Origin: Gammaproteobacteria bacterium
Lineage (GTDB): Bacteria; Pseudomonadota; Gammaproteobacteria; Nitrosococcales; Methylophagaceae
Assembly: GCA_014859375.1 (NCBI GenBank)
Contig: JACUUH010000017.1
Coordinates: 1 to 41,060 of the forward strand
Reading direction: 5' to 3'
Length of the DNA stretch: 41,060 bases
Below the pieces are notes generated by a model that searched no databases, was not told the origin of the DNA, and saw only the letters and a list, made by a program, of their open reading frames with translations. Position 1 is the first letter of the stretch. The number at the start of each line of letters is the position of its first letter. The position numbers and the translations under genes were made by a program. Positions 38,366 to 41,060 of this stretch are shown here, piece by piece.

Positions 38366-40576
38366 ATGGCTGACCTTGCTGATTCAAAACAACGCAATAT
38401 CGCCTTCCTAAGACGACTGGAACAACAGCGTTTACAAAAGCCGTGCACTAAAATTATCGACCTACGTGGAAAGGTGGTGGGTGAATGCCAAGCTTATAGC
38501 TTTGGCGGTTTAACCCATTATCTTGATGATCGTGCCTATCTGCTCGCCAAACAATTACTCGATCGCTGTAATGGACGTTATACCATCGGGGTTAACGAAG
38601 CGTTATTAAAAGCACTTAAATCATTAGCTGGCCAACCATTAGAAACACATCATAAATCAGAATCAAAGCCGATATTGTTGCGAGATAAAGACTCGATTCA
38701 GTTCATTGCATTTGATACCTTACTTGCAAGAAAAGAACCTCGTATTTATTACACCACCGCAATCGAACTTCGGATTAGTGATGTGCTCTATCATGCCAGT
38801 ACAGTTGATATCACGACCAGTTCGATTCGTATCGTCATGAAGCGGGCTTTTACCTTATCTCAAGATGATAGTGTCACTGTAAACTTTACTGAGTTTTGTG
38901 CTGATCCTTCTGCACAACAGATGGCTAGAGTCAATTATTCTATTTTTAGAGTTGAGCAGGATGACTTACATAGTTATGCCATTTTAGTCCGGCAACGAGA
39001 TGATGACAGTGTCATTACTCAATGGCTCGACAATTGGTCACAACAACATAATACCCTTGAACATTTGGATCTCGATGATTTACTACTTAATCTGGCCAGT
39101 CACTATTATTTAAGGCTGTTCACCGCAACACTGACCAGTCCATTATTTTGGTTATCGGATACTAACGCTAAAGATCGGATTCAAATCATTAACCTATCTA
39201 ATTCAGCAAAAAAATTCGATGCCCTGCGTTTGGCAAATCATGCCATCGATTTTTCTGTAGTGCCTTTTGATCGCTTGCTGAATCAACAGCGTTTTTTACT
39301 TATTGTTTATCCAGAAGATAATCATTTAAAAAGCGCCGTCATTCCGACTGAGAATAAAACCAAAATTGCTGATGCTTTGGTCTGGTCAAGTCAACATAAA
39401 CAGGCTTATGTTTTGTTGCTTCAGACCCAAGCAAGCAAAGTCAATCTTGGTCTAATAGAATCTGAGCTAGATCAGTTAAAAGATCTGAATACTGACAGCA
39501 CAGACGCACTGGTTGATCGACTTTCTGCAATATCACACTTGGCGGTATTAACCGATATCAGTGCAAGTTGCCAGAATAGTATGCCTGCCGTTAATACAAC
39601 TGAAGATCACAGCTTTGTGCCACCAGACTTTGTTCCATGGCAAGGCCATATACCAAAGCCATCACCAATTTGTCCGTATATAAATAGTAAACATCCACGT
39701 TATTTTATTAAAACAGCAATAACACTCAATTTAAACAATACATCATTTGATCTATTAACAAATGATGTATCGATAACGGGTGTGTCATTAAGCTTAAATG
39801 GCTACTTTGATATTGAGCCAGAAACCAATGTTAATTTGAACTTTACACGTTGGCAGAGCCAAACTAAGGCGGTCAAACTTAATGCGGTTCCCTATACAAT
39901 TAAACGTGTTGATCATTGGCAAGGCACCACAACACTGGGGCTAGAACGAAATATCAATGCGTGCGCTGAAAGCATTAATCGCTTTTTTATCGCTGCAATT
40001 GATCGAAACAAAACACAACTTGCACACAATGACCAAAGTTACTTTGTTAGCCAACAGTCACGCGTTCTCAATGATACTGCCGGCAAAATACTATCAGCGG
40101 TTCCGCTCTATTTCGGTATGGATGCCAATAACAAACGTATTTTGCAAGCAATCGCAGCCAATAGTGTCAGTGATAAATATCCAACCGAACTCTGGTATGC
40201 ATTACAGCAACTGGTTACTGTTCTATCAGAACAATTAAAACTGGCAGATAATCGAATTCAATTTGGCCTATATTGCCATAGTGACAACAGTGGAAACTGG
40301 CACCTTGCTACCGACTATCACTTAACTAAACCGCCGCAAAAAGCCGTGTTTATCAATCGTGCACTACACTGTCAGCAATTCTATTTTTTTCACTGTAGTC
40401 TATCGCCAATTAAATCAGTATTATTAGAACAACAAGATGATTTAAACCAACAACTTGTGAAAATACGGCATCATAGTAGCCATAAAGTTAAACAGATACG
40501 TGAAGTGCTCACCAGCCTGTTTGCCATAGGTGAACTCAACGATATTACTGATATTTTAACTGCTGTTTATCACTAA
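38366..40576 (+). CDS. large protein with two PilZ-like domains
   Basis: I do not recognise a characterised homologue of this 736-residue protein. Two related segments are visible. Around 122-160 it reads RKEPRIYYTTAIEL, then DITTSSIRIVMK. Around 443-480 it reads HPRYFIKTAITL, then NDVSITGVSLSL. Both follow the PilZ plan of a basic RxxxR-type entry and a (D/N)xSxxG box. The first keeps RKEPR (122-126) but has DITTSS; the second keeps DVSITG (467-472) but lacks the second Arg. Cyclic-di-GMP binding is therefore only possible. There is no signal peptide or membrane segment, so it is probably cytoplasmic. It starts 9 bases after bolA and is followed by a dmeF-like gene. Confidence 0.72.
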   Translation: MADLADSKQRNIAFLRRLEQQRLQKPCTKIIDLRGKVVGECQAYSFGGLTHYLDDRAYLLAKQLLDRCNGRYTIGVNEALLKALKSLAGQPLETHHKSESKPILLRDKDSIQFIAFDTLLARKEPRIYYTTAIELRISDVLYHASTVDITTSSIRIVMKRAFTLSQDDSVTVNFTEFCADPSAQQMARVNYSIFRVEQDDLHSYAILVRQRDDDSVITQWLDNWSQQHNTLEHLDLDDLLLNLASHYYLRLFTATLTSPLFWLSDTNAKDRIQIINLSNSAKKFDALRLANHAIDFSVVPFDRLLNQQRFLLIVYPEDNHLKSAVIPTENKTKIADALVWSSQHKQAYVLLLQTQASKVNLGLIESELDQLKDLNTDSTDALVDRLSAISHLAVLTDISASCQNSMPAVNTTEDHSFVPPDFVPWQGHIPKPSPICPYINSKHPRYFIKTAITLNLNNTSFDLLTNDVSITGVSLSLNGYFDIEPETNVNLNFTRWQSQTKAVKLNAVPYTIKRVDHWQGTTTLGLERNINACAESINRFFIAAIDRNKTQLAHNDQSYFVSQQSRVLNDTAGKILSAVPLYFGMDANNKRILQAIAANSVSDKYPTELWYALQQLVTVLSEQLKLADNRIQFGLYCHSDNSGNWHLATDYHLTKPPQKAVFINRALHCQQFYFFHCSLSPIKSVLLEQQDDLNQQLVKIRHHSSHKVKQIREVLTSLFAIGELNDITDILTAVYH

Positions 40577-40595
40577 AACTTGTAACGGAAACCTG

Positions 40596-41060
40596 ATGCA
40601 ACAAAACCAGAACTGGCAAGATAATCACGATTTTGTTCAACACAATCAACAAGGTGAACGCCGCACCCAATATGTATTGATCTTAACTGCCATTACCATG
40701 TTGGCAGAAATTGTCGCTGGCACAGTTTATAGCTCAATGGCATTACTGGCTGATGGCTGGCATATGGCAACCCACGTTGCAGCCTTTATGATCACCATTT
40801 TTGCTTATCGCTATGCACGTCGACATGCTGATAATCCTGCCTATGCTTTTGGTACAGGTAAAGTCAGCGTCTTAGGTGGTTTTGCAAGTGCAGTATCATT
40901 ATCGGTAGTGGCTTTAATTATGCTGGCCGAGTCAATTCATCGCTTAATCGATCCACAAGTTATCCAGTTCAATGCTGCCATTTATGTTGCCTGCGTTGGT
41001 CTCACGATTAACATTATCAGTGCATTTTTATTAAAAGATCACCATCACGACCATGACCAT
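40596..41060 (+). CDS. cation diffusion facilitator, DmeF-like (partial, cut by window end)
   Basis: The first 155 codons of a CDF metal/proton antiporter are present, and the gene continues beyond the window. MLAEIVAGTVYSSMALLADG with the HM of WHMATH forms the first metal site (DGWHMATH). The next helix contains AYAFGTGKVSVLGGFASAV. At the edge a His-rich loop HHHDHDH begins. The long soluble N-terminus and this His/Asp loop are typical of DmeF-type cobalt/nickel exporters, but the metal cannot be fixed from the sequence. Translation starts 19 bases after the PilZ-like gene. Confidence 0.88.
   Translation, partial: MQQNQNWQDNHDFVQHNQQGERRTQYVLILTAITMLAEIVAGTVYSSMALLADGWHMATHVAAFMITIFAYRYARRHADNPAYAFGTGKVSVLGGFASAVSLSVVALIMLAESIHRLIDPQVIQFNAAIYVACVGLTINIISAFLLKDHHHDHDH

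Overview
The window is chromosomal DNA of a gammaproteobacterium. Support comes from the SlmA nucleoid-occlusion gene, the full ybgC-tolQRAB-pal-cpoB cluster next to yebC-ruvCAB, glnE, the yciO/rnm/yciB/yciI set, and the slmA-argB-algC-dut-coaBC order. By eye G+C is a little under one half. A marine Thiotrichales- or Methylophaga-like host would fit, but that is inference. Most of the sequence is an ordinary core genome on the minus strand.

Layout. 1-0.6 kb: tRNA-Lys with its own strong promoter, then a small unknown ORF. 0.6-10.2 kb: one long minus-strand array that reads, in order of transcription, yebC, ruvC, ruvA, ruvB, ybgC, tolQ, tolR, tolA, tolB, pal, cpoB, queE, queC. It covers Holliday-junction processing, the Tol-Pal envelope machine and preQ0 synthesis; many genes overlap by 4-11 bases. 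10.2-14.0 kb: ilvE and glnE. 14.1-18.75 kb is the accessory island. It holds a toxin-antitoxin pair bounded by 45-bp inverted repeats, a frameshifted DUF4160 gene, a 922-residue LapA-like RTX adhesin with a CRP-type operator upstream, a cluster of intergenic palindromes, and the wreck of what looks like a response-regulator gene. 18.75-25.7 kb: slmA, argB, a membrane-anchored algC, dut, coaBC and a YihY-family gene, tightly packed. 25.8-31.0 kb: a Nif3-like gene, DUF4126, cheR, a short-chain dehydrogenase and a chemoreceptor broken by one extra base. 31.2-34.9 kb: focA-type transporter and clpB, the latter with a clear sigma-32 promoter. 34.9-38.4 kb: an acyltransferase, yciO, rnm, and divergently yciB, yciI and a bolA gene. 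38.4 kb to the end: a 736-residue protein with two PilZ-like domains, and the start of a dmeF-type cation exporter cut by the window edge.

The most unusual item is the 729-bp cassette at 14105-14833: two 45-bp ends with only two differences enclose nothing but an antitoxin and toxin gene, so it resembles a non-autonomous mobile element whose only cargo is an addiction module. The second theme is surface attachment. The RTX protein carries an N-terminal retention module with a TAAG tetrapeptide at the position where LapG cuts LapA, and three TGTGAT half-sites phased at 10 bp lie upstream of it. LapD, LapG and the type I secretion genes are not in the window.
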